Source of the DNA: Shinella sp. SUS2
GTDB lineage: Bacteria; Pseudomonadota; Alphaproteobacteria; Rhizobiales; Rhizobiaceae
Direction: 5' to 3'
Assembly (NCBI RefSeq): GCF_001262505.1
Contig: NZ_KQ410728.1
Location: 278,744-342,743, forward strand
Length of the DNA: 64,000 nucleotides
The stretch's first letter is position 1. Each line of letters opens with the position of its first letter. Of this stretch, positions 55,207 to 64,000 are shown in pieces. The notes beneath the pieces were generated by a model that saw nothing but the letters and a program-made list of their open reading frames with translations, was not told where the DNA came from and searched no databases. A program made the position numbers and the translations under genes.

Positions 55207-56040
55207 CTAGAGATCGTAGTCGAAGGCCGCCAGGAGCTGGTCCATGGCACGCGACGGCTCGTTGCAGCCCGCCTCGCCGATCACCTTGGCCGGCACGCCG
55301 GCAACGGTCGATTTCGGTGGAACGGGCTTGAGCACGACGGAGCCAGCAGCAATGCGCGAGCAATGACCGACATGGATGTTGCCAAGGATCTTGGCCCCCG
55401 CGCCGATCATCACGCCGTCGCCGATCTTCGGATGACGGTCACCACCCTCCTTGCCGGTGCCGCCGAGCGTGACATTGTGGAGGATCGAGACATTGTCGCC
55501 GATGACGGCCGTCTCGCCGACGACGAGGCCTGTCGCATGGTCGAGAAAGAAACCCTTGCCGATGCGCGCAGCCGGATTGATGTCCGTCTGGAAAACGCTG
55601 GAGGAGCGGCTTTGCAGGTAGAGCGAGAGGTCGCGCCGGCCCTTCGTGTACAGCCAGTTCGCCAGACGGTGGGTCTGGATGGCGTGGAATCCCTTGAAAT
55701 AGAGCACGGCATCAAGGAAGCGCAGGCAGGCAGGGTCACGGTCATAGACGGCCTGGATATCGACGCGCAGGATTCCGCCCCATTCCGGCCAGTCTTCCAG
55801 CATCTCGTCGAAAATCTGGTGCAGGAGGTTGGCCTGCAGGTCCGGATGGTCGAGCCGCTCGCAGACGCGGTGTATCACGCTTTCCTCGAGCGAACGCTGG
55901 TTCAGCACCGTCGAATAGAGGAAGGCCGCCAGCAGCGGCTCGGCCTGGGCGGCGACACGGGCTTCCTCGCGCAGGCTGTCCCAGATCGGATCCATGGCCT
56001 TGAGCTTCTCGCCGGCCCTGAGTTCGTTCATCGCGACCAT
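55207..56040 (-). CDS. cysE: Serine O-acetyltransferase
   Basis: 277 residues from the ATG at 56040, with AAGGAG 7 nt upstream; ATGs at 56067 and 56031 are alternatives. Makes O-acetylserine, the carbon acceptor for sulfide in cysteine synthesis. N-terminal helical SATase domain (about 10-150: MDPIWDSLREEARVAAQAEPLLAAFLY), then a hexapeptide beta-helix with DINPAARIGKGFFLDHATGLVVGETAVIGDNVSILHNVTLGGTG; the His of DHATG is the catalytic base. Feedback inhibition by cysteine is usual for the family. Together with metC nearby, it touches sulfur amino-acid metabolism. Confidence 0.96.
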   Translation of the reverse strand: MVAMNELRAGEKLKAMDPIWDSLREEARVAAQAEPLLAAFLYSTVLNQRSLEESVIHRVCERLDHPDLQANLLHQIFDEMLEDWPEWGGILRVDIQAVYDRDPACLRFLDAVLYFKGFHAIQTHRLANWLYTKGRRDLSLYLQSRSSSVFQTDINPAARIGKGFFLDHATGLVVGETAVIGDNVSILHNVTLGGTGKEGGDRHPKIGDGVMIGAGAKILGNIHVGHCSRIAAGSVVLKPVPPKSTVAGVPAKVIGEAGCNEPSRAMDQLLAAFDYDL

Positions 56041-56128
56041 CGCCGCACTCCTTGTCGTCTGTCCCATTCAATATAGAGCAAATGGTGCCGGTGCGAAATG
56101 GCTGGCGCCGATCGTCGTAAACGGCCGC

Positions 56129-56914
56129 TCAGCGACCGCCGATCTCCGCATAGAATTCCAGAACAGCGTGTTTGAAGACCTTGTCGCCGACAGCCAGCAT
56201 GTGGTCGCGACCGGGAATGTCGAGCGCCCTTGCGTCCGGCATCAGGTCGGCGAGCGGCTGTGGCGCCCCGGCGATATCGTCCTTCGTGCCGACACCGATC
56301 AGCGCGGGCATGTCGATGCGCGCCATGTCGGCTTCCGTCAGGAGATCGCGCGAGGTCATGATGCAGGCGGCAAGCGCCTGCCGGTCGGATTTCGTCTGGT
56401 CGGCGAAGGCCCTGAACATGCGGCCGCGATCGTGCGTCACCACGTCGAGCGAGGGCGCCAGCAGCGCATCGGCAATGGGGTCCCAGTCGCCGACACCCTC
56501 CACCATGCCGATGCCGAGCCCGCCGAAGACGACGGAGCGCACGCGGTGCGGATGGGCGAGTGCCAGGAAGGCAGTGATGCGCGCGCCCATGGAGTAGCCG
56601 AACACATGGGCTTCGGGGATCGCCAGATGATCGAGCAGCGCGGCCGCATCGCCGGCCATCAGCGGCGGCGTGTAGAGCGCGGGATCATGCGGCTTGGCGC
56701 TCTTGCCGTGGCCGCGGTTGTCGAGCGCGATGACGCGGTAGCCGGCATCGCCCAGCGTCTTCAGCCAGCCGGGAAACACCCAGTTGACATTGGCGCTGGA
56801 GGCAAAGCCATGGATCAGCAGCACCGGTGGGCCCGACGGGTCGCCCTCGTCGAAGAAGGCGAGCTCCAGGCCGTCATGGGTGAAACGGGAAAAGGGCGGG
56901 GGATCAAGGTTCAT
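56129..56914 (-). CDS. Alpha/beta fold hydrolase
   Basis: 261 residues from the ATG at 56914. Core signatures: PPVLLIHGFASSANVNWVF (oxyanion-hole HGF), YRVIALDNRGHGKSAKPHD, nucleophile Ser in VFGYSMGARIT (GxSxG-type), acid and His in GTKDDIAG and IPGRDHMLAVG. No signal peptide. Substrate unknown; it resembles the esterase/haloperoxidase-like group. 88 bp upstream of the cysE start on the same strand. Confidence 0.9.
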   Translation of the reverse strand: MNLDPPPFSRFTHDGLELAFFDEGDPSGPPVLLIHGFASSANVNWVFPGWLKTLGDAGYRVIALDNRGHGKSAKPHDPALYTPPLMAGDAAALLDHLAIPEAHVFGYSMGARITAFLALAHPHRVRSVVFGGLGIGMVEGVGDWDPIADALLAPSLDVVTHDRGRMFRAFADQTKSDRQALAACIMTSRDLLTEADMARIDMPALIGVGTKDDIAGAPQPLADLMPDARALDIPGRDHMLAVGDKVFKHAVLEFYAEIGGR

Positions 56915-57080
56915 CGCGGGCCGTCTTTCGTTTGCATGCCCTGCTCTTACTGCCCTTTGCCCGCGGAGAAAACGGCAGGCATGCGGAAATCTCCCGGGGC
57001 GCGGCGGTTTTGCATCTACACATTTGCCGTGAAGGCGACTATGGTCCGCGCCAGAAAGACGGCATTTCAGGAGCATTGAC

Positions 57081-57329
57081 ATGGCTGGCCACAGCATTCC
57101 CCATTTCCAGAACGACGGCGGCCATGGCTCGATCGAGATCGGCGTGAAGGAGTTCATGTGCGTCGGCGCCTCGGTGCCCTATGACCACCCGCATGTCTTC
57201 CTCGACATGGGCGACGACAACGAGAAGGTCTGCCCCTACTGCTCGACGCTCTACCGCTACAACCCGGCACTCAAGGCCAGCCAGACCGATCCGGCCGGCT
57301 GCATCTTCACCAATCAGGTCGCGGCGTGA
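57081..57329 (+). CDS. Zinc-finger domain-containing protein (zf-CHCC, NDUFS6-like)
   Basis: 82 residues. C27, H36 or H38, C51 and C54 (VCPYC) form the CHCC zinc site of the family that includes the mitochondrial complex I subunit NDUFS6. In alphaproteobacteria the homolog is considered the bacterial counterpart of that accessory subunit. Ends with FTNQVAA. 22 bp ahead of the FAD monooxygenase and likely cotranscribed with it. Confidence 0.92.
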   Translation: MAGHSIPHFQNDGGHGSIEIGVKEFMCVGASVPYDHPHVFLDMGDDNEKVCPYCSTLYRYNPALKASQTDPAGCIFTNQVAA

Positions 57330-57351
57330 CGGCCGGAAGGCCGCCGCAGAC

Positions 57352-58512
57352 ATGCCCTCCGTAAAATCCGCATGCATCGTCGGGGCCGGCATTGCCGGCC
57401 TGACGGCAGCTCTCGCGCTCGCCCGCAAGGGCATTGCCGTGCATGTCCTGGAACAGGCGCCCGCACTCGAAGAAGTCGGCGCCGGCCTGCAGCTTTCGCC
57501 CAACGCCTCGCGCATCCTTGCCGATCTCGGCCTCCTCGATGCCCTTGCCGCGCGCTGGAGCGAACCGGACCATATCCTCCTGTCCTCGGGCCATATGCTT
57601 GCCCCCCTCGCCTCCGTCCCGGCCGGTGCCGCTGCACGCAAGCGCTGGGGCGCGCCCTATGGCGTGCTGCATCGCGCCTCGCTGCAGGCCGTACTGGCAG
57701 ATGCCGTCAGCCGGGAACCGCTCTGCACGCTGACGACCGGCCGGCGAATCGATACCGCCGAGGACGCTTTGGCCATCGCACCGGCCGACGTGGTCATCGC
57801 TGCCGACGGTGTCTGGTCAGCGCTGCGAAAGGCGGTGCCGGGCGCCCTGCCGGCGCGGTATTCGGGGACAATCGCCTGGCGTTTTCTGGTGCCCTATGGC
57901 GCCGCGCCGCCCTTCCTCAATCCGCGCACGGTGACGGCCTTTCTCGGCCCGCAGGCCCACCTGGTCGCCTATCCGCTGGCCGAGGCACAGGCGTTCAATG
58001 TCGTTGCCCTTCACGCGCATGGGCAGACACCGGCCGCCGGCTGGTCCCGCACGGGCGATGCCGCCGCCCGCACCCGCCTGCTCGATGCCTTCTCACGCTG
58101 GCACGCCGATATCCGCCAGATGCTCGCAGAAGCGCGCGGTCCGCTGATGTGGCCGCTTTTCGAATGCCCCGACGGGGCCTGGACCGATGGACGCAAGCTC
58201 GTGCTCATCGGCGATGCCGCCCATGCCATGACGCCTTTTGCCGCCCAGGGCGCAGCGATGGCGATCGAGGATGCAGCGCTCTTGGCATACCGTCTCGCCC
58301 GAACATCCGACATGGCACAGGCGCTCCGGCAGTTCGAGGCGACCCGCCGCGAGCGGGTCGCCAGTGTGCGCCGCCGCGGCGCTTTCAATCGATTCGCTTA
58401 CCACGCCCGCGGCCCGATCGCGCTCGGCCGCAATCTCGTCCTGTCGCTGCGCGGGCCCGAAAGCCTCGCCGCCGATCTCGACTGGCTTTACGGCTACCGC
58501 ACACCGGAGTGA
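57352..58512 (+). CDS. FAD-dependent monooxygenase (salicylate hydroxylase / UbiH-like)
   Basis: 386 residues from the ATG at 57352. Class A flavoprotein hydroxylase: ADP-binding CIVGAGIAGLTAALALARKGI (about 8-28, GxGxxG), GAGLQLSPNASRIL, the middle DG motif ADVVIAADGVWSALRKAV, and the second FAD motif LIGDAAHAMTPFAAQGAAMAIEDA. The GLQLSPNASRIL stretch places it nearer salicylate/3-hydroxybenzoate 6-hydroxylases than UbiH proper. Substrate unknown. Follows the zf-CHCC gene closely. Confidence 0.9.
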   Translation: MPSVKSACIVGAGIAGLTAALALARKGIAVHVLEQAPALEEVGAGLQLSPNASRILADLGLLDALAARWSEPDHILLSSGHMLAPLASVPAGAAARKRWGAPYGVLHRASLQAVLADAVSREPLCTLTTGRRIDTAEDALAIAPADVVIAADGVWSALRKAVPGALPARYSGTIAWRFLVPYGAAPPFLNPRTVTAFLGPQAHLVAYPLAEAQAFNVVALHAHGQTPAAGWSRTGDAAARTRLLDAFSRWHADIRQMLAEARGPLMWPLFECPDGAWTDGRKLVLIGDAAHAMTPFAAQGAAMAIEDAALLAYRLARTSDMAQALRQFEATRRERVASVRRRGAFNRFAYHARGPIALGRNLVLSLRGPESLAADLDWLYGYRTPE

Positions 58513-58602
58513 ACGGGCGCCGGAAATCTTCCGCTTCTCCTACAGAGCGGAAATGACCGCGCGTGGGCAAAGAGGACGCCAGCGCGCCCTCCCCAAGAGC
58601 TG

Positions 58603-59793
58603 TCAGACAGCCCGCGCCGCCGCCAGGCCACGCTCGATGTCGGCCTTGATGTCCTTGACGTCCTCAAGCCCGATCTGGAGGCGAAGCACCGGACCTTCCT
58701 CCGGCCCCTTGGCAACGCGGCGATCGCCGAGATTGACGTGCACCGCAAGGCACTCGAAGCCGCCCCAGGAATAGCCAAGGCCGAAAACGCCGAGCGCATC
58801 GAGGAAGGCATGGGCCTTCGCCTTGTAGCGCTCCGGCGAACCACCGTTGAGGACGATGGAGAAGATGCCGCTTGAGCCCTTGAAGTCGCGCTTCCAGAGG
58901 TCATGGCCGGGGAAGCTCGGCAGAGCCGGGTGCAATACGCGGGAAACGTCGTCGATATCCTCCAGCCAGCGCGCCAGCTCGAGCGCGCTTTCCTGGTGCC
59001 GCTCCAGCCGTACGCCCATGGTGCGCAGCCCGCGCAGCACTTGGTAGGCATCGTCGGGCGAGGCGCAGGTGCCGAGCGTGATCTGAGTCTCGTGCAGCTG
59101 TTCCCAATGGGCCGCATTGGCCGAGACCGTGCCGAACAGCACATCCGAATGGCCGGCCGGGTATTTCGTCGCCGCATGGATGGAGATGTCGACGCCGAAA
59201 TCCAGCGGGCGGAAATAAAGCGGTGTCGCCCAGGTGTTGTCCATGCTGACCACGGCGCCGTGCTTGTGCGCGACGGCAGCGATCGCCGGGATGTCCTGCA
59301 TCTCGAAGGTGTTGGAGCCGGGCGCCTCCGTATGCACCAGCCTTGTGTTCGGCCGGATCAGCGCCGCGATGCCGGCACCGATGGCCGGGTCGTAGTATTC
59401 GACCGTAACGCCGAGGCGCTTCAGCATGGTGTCGCAGAAATGGCGGGTCGGATGGTAGACCGAATCGACGATGAGCGCATGGTCGCCTGCCGACAGGAAA
59501 GCGAGGAACGGCACGGTGACGGCGGCAAGACCCGAGGGCACGAGGATGGTGCCGGCCGAGCCTTCCAGCTCGTCGATCGCCGCGCAGAGCGCGTCCGTCG
59601 TCGGCGTGCCGCGCGTGCCGTAGGTGTATTTCTGCGCCCGGCTTTCCATGGTCGCCGCATCGGGAAAGAGCACGGTAGAGGCGTGAACGACGGGCGGATT
59701 GACGAAACCGTGGTAGTCCGCCGGGTCGTTTCCGGCATGGGCAAGGCGGGTGTTCACGCCGGCGCCGGCGAGGATTTCGTCTCTGTTTTTCAT
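58603..59793 (-). CDS. metC: Cystathionine beta-lyase
   Basis: 396 residues from the ATG at 59793. PLP enzyme splitting cystathionine to homocysteine, pyruvate and ammonia. Cys/Met-metabolism PLP fold: TYGTRGTPTTDALCAAI, PSGLAAVTVPFLAFL, SMDNTWATPLYFRPL and the Schiff-base lysine K210 in HAATKYPAGHSD, at the same number as in E. coli MetC. Divergent from aapJ, the arrangement described in Rhizobium leguminosarum. Convergent with the monooxygenase (90-bp gap). Confidence 0.95.
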   Translation of the reverse strand: MKNRDEILAGAGVNTRLAHAGNDPADYHGFVNPPVVHASTVLFPDAATMESRAQKYTYGTRGTPTTDALCAAIDELEGSAGTILVPSGLAAVTVPFLAFLSAGDHALIVDSVYHPTRHFCDTMLKRLGVTVEYYDPAIGAGIAALIRPNTRLVHTEAPGSNTFEMQDIPAIAAVAHKHGAVVSMDNTWATPLYFRPLDFGVDISIHAATKYPAGHSDVLFGTVSANAAHWEQLHETQITLGTCASPDDAYQVLRGLRTMGVRLERHQESALELARWLEDIDDVSRVLHPALPSFPGHDLWKRDFKGSSGIFSIVLNGGSPERYKAKAHAFLDALGVFGLGYSWGGFECLAVHVNLGDRRVAKGPEEGPVLRLQIGLEDVKDIKADIERGLAAARAV

Positions 59794-60150
59794 GATCGAT
59801 CCGAGGAAGGCAGGAGGGAATTTGAGGCGCCGACTTTTGGACAGGCGCGGCGACAGGTCAACCCCATGCGACAGCGTGGACGCAGCTTCCAAAGCGCTTC
59901 AAGTGGGAAAGACGCGAATTTTTTGAGCGGTTTACTGCACAAATCCACGATTTTTCGCCCAAAACCACAGCAATCGCCGACAAATTTAGGTTACCGGCCG
60001 GAAAATGGCGGCGCTCACTTGACCCTGTGAAATTTTGAGCATGAGATAAGCAACCTCGCGCCGGGAGGGTGGCGAGTTCCATGGGCGCGCCCGTCAAAGG
60101 GTGCGGGGCCTGCGGACAAAACAAAGACAACAGAAAAAGGTTGTGAAAAA
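59794..60150. other. 357-bp divergent region metC / aapJ
   Basis: No gene recognised. It holds both promoters. The right half contains the probable aap promoter (60019-60047) and a leader of about 95 nt with a weak CTCGC/GCGAG hairpin. An AT-rich tract (59926-59990) lies between the two promoters. I looked for sigma-54 (TGGCAC-N5-TTGC) and NtrC-type dyads and saw none that match. Confidence 0.45.
60019..60047 (+). promoter_or_regulatory. Probable aapJQMP promoter
   Basis: TTGACC (60019-60024), 17-bp spacer, TGAGAT (60042-60047). Strong -35, weak -10, about 105 bp upstream of the aapJ ATG. Confidence 0.4.
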
Positions 60151-61179
60151 ATGGCAAAAAAAATCGTGACGGCGCTCGTTGGCGCTGCCGTACTGGGGCT
60201 TGGCGCGACGGCAGCACAGGCAGACACGCTCTCTGACGTGAAGGCCAAGGGCTTCGTGCAGTGCGGCGTGAACGGTTCGAACCTCGCCGGTTTCGGCGCG
60301 CAGGATTCGTCGGGCAACTGGGCTGGCCTCGACGTCGATCTCTGCAAGGCCGTGGCCGCAGCCGTCTTCGGCGATGCCACCAAGGTGAAATTCACCCCGC
60401 TCTCGGCCAAGGACCGCTTCCCAGCCCTGCAGTCGGGCGAAATCGATCTTCTTGCCCGCAACACCACCTGGAGCGTCAGCCGCGATTCGCAGCTCGGCTT
60501 CGATTTCCGCGCCGTGAACTACTATGACGGCCAGGGCTTCATGGTGAAGAAGGAACTCGGCGTGAAGTCCGCGCTGGAACTGTCCGGCGCCTCCGTCTGC
60601 GTCCAGTCCGGCACGACGACGGAACTGAACCTTGCCGACTACTTCCGCTCCAACAACATGGACTTCAAGCCGGTCGTCTTCGAAGCGCAGGACGAAGCGG
60701 ACGCCGCCTACAATGCCGGCCGTTGCGACGCTTATACGACCGACGCCTCGGGCCTCTACTCCATCCGCCTGAAGATGGCCAATCCGGACGACCACATGGT
60801 TCTGCCGGAAATCATCTCCAAGGAGCCGCTCGGCCCGGCCGTTCGCCAGAACGATTCGAAGTGGTTCGACATCGTGACCTGGTCGCACTATGCGATGGTG
60901 GCTGCCGAAGAGTTCGGCATCACGACGGCCAATGTCGAGGAGATGAAGAAGTCCGCCAACCCGGACATCAAGCGCTTCCTCGGCGAAGAGGCTGATTCGA
61001 CGATCGGCGCCGACCTCGGTCTGCCGAAGGACTGGGCCGTGCAGATCATCAAGGCCGTCGGCAACTACGGCGAATCCTTCGAGCGCAATGTCGGCGAAGG
61101 TTCCCCGCTCAAGATCGCCCGCGGCCTGAATGCGCTGTGGACGAAGGGCGGCCTGCAGTACGCACCGCCGGTCCGCTAA
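60151..61179 (+). CDS. aapJ: General L-amino acid ABC transporter, periplasmic binding protein
   Basis: 342 residues. Signal peptide 1-24 (MAKKIVTALVGAAVLGLGAT...AQA). Family 3 binding protein: VKAKGFVQCGVNGSNLAGFGAQD, GNWAGLDVDLCKAVAAAVFGD, KDRFPALQSGEIDLLARNTTW and CVQSGTTTELNLADYF. In R. leguminosarum the Aap system takes up a broad range of L-amino acids and can also mediate efflux; it matters for nodule amino-acid cycling. First gene of aapJQMP. A hairpin follows before aapQ. Confidence 0.97.
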   Translation: MAKKIVTALVGAAVLGLGATAAQADTLSDVKAKGFVQCGVNGSNLAGFGAQDSSGNWAGLDVDLCKAVAAAVFGDATKVKFTPLSAKDRFPALQSGEIDLLARNTTWSVSRDSQLGFDFRAVNYYDGQGFMVKKELGVKSALELSGASVCVQSGTTTELNLADYFRSNNMDFKPVVFEAQDEADAAYNAGRCDAYTTDASGLYSIRLKMANPDDHMVLPEIISKEPLGPAVRQNDSKWFDIVTWSHYAMVAAEEFGITTANVEEMKKSANPDIKRFLGEEADSTIGADLGLPKDWAVQIIKAVGNYGESFERNVGEGSPLKIARGLNALWTKGGLQYAPPVR

Positions 61180-61201
61180 GCGGTTCGCGCACACTCCTTC
61201 C

Positions 61202-61225
61202 GGGAGGGCAGATAGCTGCCCTCCC
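61202..61225 (+). terminator. Intercistronic hairpin aapJ-aapQ
   Basis: GGGAGGGCAG (61202-61211), loop ATAG, CTGCCCTCCC (61216-61225), followed by CTTTAAAC. Perfect 10-bp stem 22 bp after the aapJ stop. Likely a partial terminator or 3' stabiliser that keeps binding-protein mRNA in excess over permease mRNA. Confidence 0.65.
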
Positions 61226-61276
61226 CTTTAAACAGAACGCCCGGAAAACAGGGCGAACCAACGTCAGGGGAAATGC

Positions 61277-62485
61277 ATGGCTCTTGCGGATGCCCGAACA
61301 GGGTCCGGCGAACCGCCGAAGGTATCTCTTCTCTACAATCCGGCACTGAGAAGCATCGTCTATCAGGTCGTCACGCTCGTCGTGATCATCTCGGCCGTCT
61401 GGTACGCGTGGAACAACGTCGTCCAGAACCTCGCGCGCGCCAATATGACGGCCGGCTTCGGCTTTCTGAACAGCCGCGCCGGCTTCGACCTCGCGCAGAC
61501 ATTGATCGCCTATTCGAGCGACTCGACCTATTTCCGGGCGCTCCAGGTCGGTCTCATCAACACGCTCGTCGTCGCCGTAGCCGGCATTGTCACCGCGACG
61601 ATCGTCGGCCTGCTCGTCGGTATCGGGCGGCTGTCGCACAACTGGCTGATCGCCCGGCTCTGCACGGTCTATGTGGAAATCTTCCGCAACATTCCGCCGT
61701 TGCTCGTCATCTTCTTCTGGTATCTCGGCGTTCTCGCCCTGCTGCCGTCGATCCGCACCATCTTCCAGCATCTCAAGGAGGATCCGGACGCCGTCTTCTT
61801 CATCTCGAACCGCGGCATCTACATGCCGGCGCCGGTCTTCGGCGAGGGCTTCGGGGTCGTGGCATCCGCCTTTGTGATCGGCGTTCTTGCCGCCATTGCC
61901 TTTACCGTCTGGGCCAATGCGCGCCAGCGTGCCACGGGCCAGCGCCCACCGGTGCTGTGGGTCAATCTCGGCCTGATCGTGCTCTTCCCCTTCCTCGTCT
62001 TCCTCGTCATGGGCAGCCCCGTGACGCTCGACTACGCGGTGCCCGGCTCCTTCAACATGAAGGGCGGCATGGTCATCGGGCCGGAATTCCTGGCACTCTA
62101 CCTCGCACTGTCGCTCTACACGGCCTCGTTCATCGCCGAGATCGTGCGCGCCGGCATCCGCGGCGTGTCCAAGGGCCAGTCGGAAGCCTCCTATGCGCTG
62201 GGGCTGCGCCCCGGCCAGGCGACCCGCCTCGTCGTGCTGCCGCAGGCGCTCAGGATCATCATTCCGCCGCTCACCTCGCAGTATCTCAACCTCATCAAGA
62301 ACTCCTCGCTCGCGGTCGCCGTCGGTTATGCCGACCTCGTCGCGGTCGGCGGTACCATCCTCAACCAGTCCGGCAAGTCGATCGAGATCATCTCGATCTG
62401 GATGCTGATCTATGTCTCGATCAGCCTCATAACCTCGCTGTTCATGAACTGGTTCAACGCCAAGATGGCCCTGGTGGAGCGCTGA
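61277..62485 (+). CDS. aapQ: General L-amino acid ABC transporter permease AapQ
   Basis: 402 residues, one of two unequal membrane subunits. His/Glu/Gln/Arg/opine permease family with the characteristic large insert between the first membrane segment and the core seen in AapQ/Bzt[33 protein letters not shown] begins the core, and the EAA loop is [29 protein letters not shown]. One base separates its stop from the aapM start. Confidence 0.96.
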   Translation: MALADARTGSGEPPKVSLLYNPALRSIVYQVVTLVVIISAVWYAWNNVVQNLARANMTAGFGFLNSRAGFDLAQTLIAYSSDSTYFRALQVGLINTLVVAVAGIVTATIVGLLVGIGRLSHNWLIARLCTVYVEIFRNIPPLLVIFFWYLGVLALLPSIRTIFQHLKEDPDAVFFISNRGIYMPAPVFGEGFGVVASAFVIGVLAAIAFTVWANARQRATGQRPPVLWVNLGLIVLFPFLVFLVMGSPVTLDYAVPGSFNMKGGMVIGPEFLALYLALSLYTASFIAEIVRAGIRGVSKGQSEASYALGLRPGQATRLVVLPQALRIIIPPLTSQYLNLIKNSSLAVAVGYADLVAVGGTILNQSGKSIEIISIWMLIYVSISLITSLFMNWFNAKMALVER

Positions 62486-62486
62486 G

Positions 62487-63641
62487 ATGGCTGAAAGCAT
62501 TACCTATGTCCGCGACCGGTTCCTCGAAGCGGAAAAGCCGCCGTCCTCCGACCGTTCGGTCTTCGCCTGGATCCATCGCAACCTCTTTGCGTCCGTCACC
62601 GACGGTGCAATGACCATTGTCGCCATCCTGGCGATCGTCTGGTACCTGCCGGCAGCCCTCAACTGGCTGTTCGTCTCCGCCGTGTGGACCGGGACCGACC
62701 GCATGGCGTGCCTCACCACCGAGCAGGGCGGCCAGCTTCCCGCCGGCTGGAGCGGCGCATGCTGGGCCTATGTGAACGACCGCTTCGTGCAGTTCATGTT
62801 CGGCTCCTATCCACGCGACCAGCTGTGGCGCCCGCTGCTCGTCGTCGTCATGTTCGTCGGCCTGCTCATCCCGTTCCTGATGCCGAAGGCGCCGCGCAAG
62901 GGGCTGAACGCGCTCCTGCTGCTCGTCGTCTTCCCGGTCGTCTCCTTCTTCCTGCTGCTTGGCGGCTCGTTCGGTCTGCGCCATGTGGAGACCTCGCTGT
63001 GGGGCGGATTGATGGTGACGCTCATCATCTCCTTCGTCGGCATCGTCGTGTCGCTGCCCGCCGGTATCCTGTTGGCGCTCGGCCGCCGCTCGACCATGCC
63101 GATCCTGAAGACGGTCTGCATCGCCTTCATCGAACTGATCCGCGGCGTGCCGCTGATCACCGTTCTCTTCATGGCCAGCGTGCTCCTGCCGCTGTTCCTC
63201 GAGCCAGGCAACAATATCGACAAGTTCCTGCGCGCGCTGATCGGTGTATCGATCTTCGCATCCGCCTATATGGCGGAGGTTATTCGCGGTGGTCTTCAAG
63301 CCATTCCGAAAGGACAATATGAAGCGGCCGACGCTCTTGGTCTAAACTACTTCCACAAAATGACCTTCGTCGTGCTTCCGCAGGCCATCAAACTCGTGAT
63401 CCCGGGTATCGTGAACACCTTCATCGGCATGTTCAAGGATACCTCCCTCGTCACGATCATTTCGATGTATGACCTGCTCGGCATCGTGAAGGCAAGTTTT
63501 GGGGATTCGGGCTGGATCACGCCGGTCACACCGTTGACAGGCCTGATCTTCGCCGGCTTCGTGTTCTGGATTTTCTGCTTCGGCATGTCGCGCTATTCGG
63601 CCTTCGTGGAACGCCGGCTCGACACGAACCACAAGAGATAA
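62487..63641 (+). CDS. aapM: General L-amino acid ABC transporter permease AapM
   Basis: 384 residues, the second membrane subunit. An N-terminal extension of about 175 residues contains several hydrophobic segments. The core is [25 protein letters not shown], then [16 protein letters not shown] and the EAA loop [29 protein letters not shown]. The 3' third (from about 63280) is slightly more AT-rich than the rest. 19 bp before aapP. Confidence 0.96.
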   Translation: MAESITYVRDRFLEAEKPPSSDRSVFAWIHRNLFASVTDGAMTIVAILAIVWYLPAALNWLFVSAVWTGTDRMACLTTEQGGQLPAGWSGACWAYVNDRFVQFMFGSYPRDQLWRPLLVVVMFVGLLIPFLMPKAPRKGLNALLLLVVFPVVSFFLLLGGSFGLRHVETSLWGGLMVTLIISFVGIVVSLPAGILLALGRRSTMPILKTVCIAFIELIRGVPLITVLFMASVLLPLFLEPGNNIDKFLRALIGVSIFASAYMAEVIRGGLQAIPKGQYEAADALGLNYFHKMTFVVLPQAIKLVIPGIVNTFIGMFKDTSLVTIISMYDLLGIVKASFGDSGWITPVTPLTGLIFAGFVFWIFCFGMSRYSAFVERRLDTNHKR

Positions 63642-63660
63642 CTGAGAGGAAACAACAACA

Positions 63661-64000
63661 ATGGCAAACCATGCCCAGGCGCAACAGATGACGGTCTCCG
63701 CGACGGACGTCGCCGTCGAGATCGTCAACATGAACAAGTGGTACGGCGATTTCCACGTGCTGCGCGACATCAATCTCAAAGTCATGAAGGGCGAACGCAT
63801 CGTCATCGCCGGCCCGTCGGGTTCCGGCAAGTCGACGATGATCCGCTGCATCAACCGCCTGGAAGAGCATCAGAAGGGTCAGATCGTCGTCGATGGCATC
63901 GAGCTCACCAACGATCTGAAAAAGATCGACGAGGTGCGCCGCGAGGTCGGCATGGTGTTCCAGCACTTCAACCTCTTCCCGCATCTGACGATCCTCGAAA
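63661..64000 (+). CDS. aapP: General L-amino acid ABC transporter ATP-binding protein (3' end outside window)
   Basis: The first 113 codons are visible. ABC ATPase that energises AapQM. Start ATG 63661 preceded by GAGAGG. Walker A GPSGSGKST at residues 51-59, Q-loop Q101 in MVFQHFNLFPHLTILE; the ABC signature and Walker B lie beyond the window. VNMNKWYGDFHVLRDINLKV is typical of polar amino-acid importers of the GlnQ/AapP group. Confidence 0.96.
   Translation, partial: MANHAQAQQMTVSATDVAVEIVNMNKWYGDFHVLRDINLKVMKGERIVIAGPSGSGKSTMIRCINRLEEHQKGQIVVDGIELTNDLKKIDEVRREVGMVFQHFNLFPHLTILE

Overview
The window is ordinary high-GC chromosomal core DNA of an alphaproteobacterium of the order Rhizobiales, most likely family Rhizobiaceae (Rhizobium, Sinorhizobium/Ensifer, Agrobacterium or Shinella type). 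Signs of this are the metC-aapJQMP locus known from rhizobia, the trpDC-moaCA-lexA-comEC order, LpxI in place of LpxH, EipB and IalB family proteins, an alphaproteobacterial SOS box (GAAC-N7-GAAC), and rhizobial palindromic intergenic repeats. I name no genus. I saw no tRNA or rRNA gene, insertion sequence, prophage, CRISPR array or obvious foreign island, and I did not find a convincing undescribed system. The points worth a second look are regulatory DNA, gene junctions and a few uncharacterised proteins.

Layout. (1) 1-8.7 kb: the end of glnA, a TAXI-type binding protein behind a membrane-anchored coiled-coil protein, hspQ, an IalB-family protein, a YejA-like peptide-binding protein, a DsbA/FrnE-like oxidoreductase, a methyltransferase and a GST-like protein. 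(2) 8.7-14.8 kb: sdhE-mfd diverging from recG, for transcription-coupled repair, SDH flavinylation and fork rescue. (3) 14.9-19.8 kb: a small secreted protein, then glmU-glmS-GNAT-DUF502 on the minus strand, which makes UDP-GlcNAc precursors. (4) 20-28.2 kb: a Na/Pi cotransporter-like protein diverging from ppiD-trpD-trpC-moaC-moeA, then lexA with its own SOS-regulated promoter. (5) 28.2-32.3 kb: comEC, tail to tail with lexA, and gltA. (6) 32.3-45.6 kb: a long minus-strand envelope and translation cluster. In transcription order it is rpsB-tsf-pyrH-frr-uppS-cdsA-rseP-bamA-lpxD-fabZ-lpxA-lpxI-lpxB, so ribosome assembly and recycling, undecaprenyl-PP and CDP-diacylglycerol synthesis, outer-membrane assembly and lipid A synthesis sit together. 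(7) 45.9-51 kb: eipB diverging from ridA-like, gdpD-like, acyltransferase and HIT genes, then azlC-azlD. (8) 51-58.6 kb: clpS-clpA (N-end-rule proteolysis), a phasin with a striking promoter/operator region, a DUF3126 protein, cysE, an alpha/beta hydrolase, and a zinc-finger protein followed by an FAD monooxygenase. (9) 58.6-64 kb: metC diverging from aapJ-aapQ-aapM-aapP, the general L-amino-acid ABC transporter. aapP is cut by the window edge.

Most genes are spaced as operons, with many 1-8 bp overlaps of stop and start codons (ATGA or TGATG). Convergent pairs share symmetrical terminators. Start codons were moved inward from the longest possible reading frame wherever a Shine-Dalgarno site, family length or signal peptide favoured an internal start.
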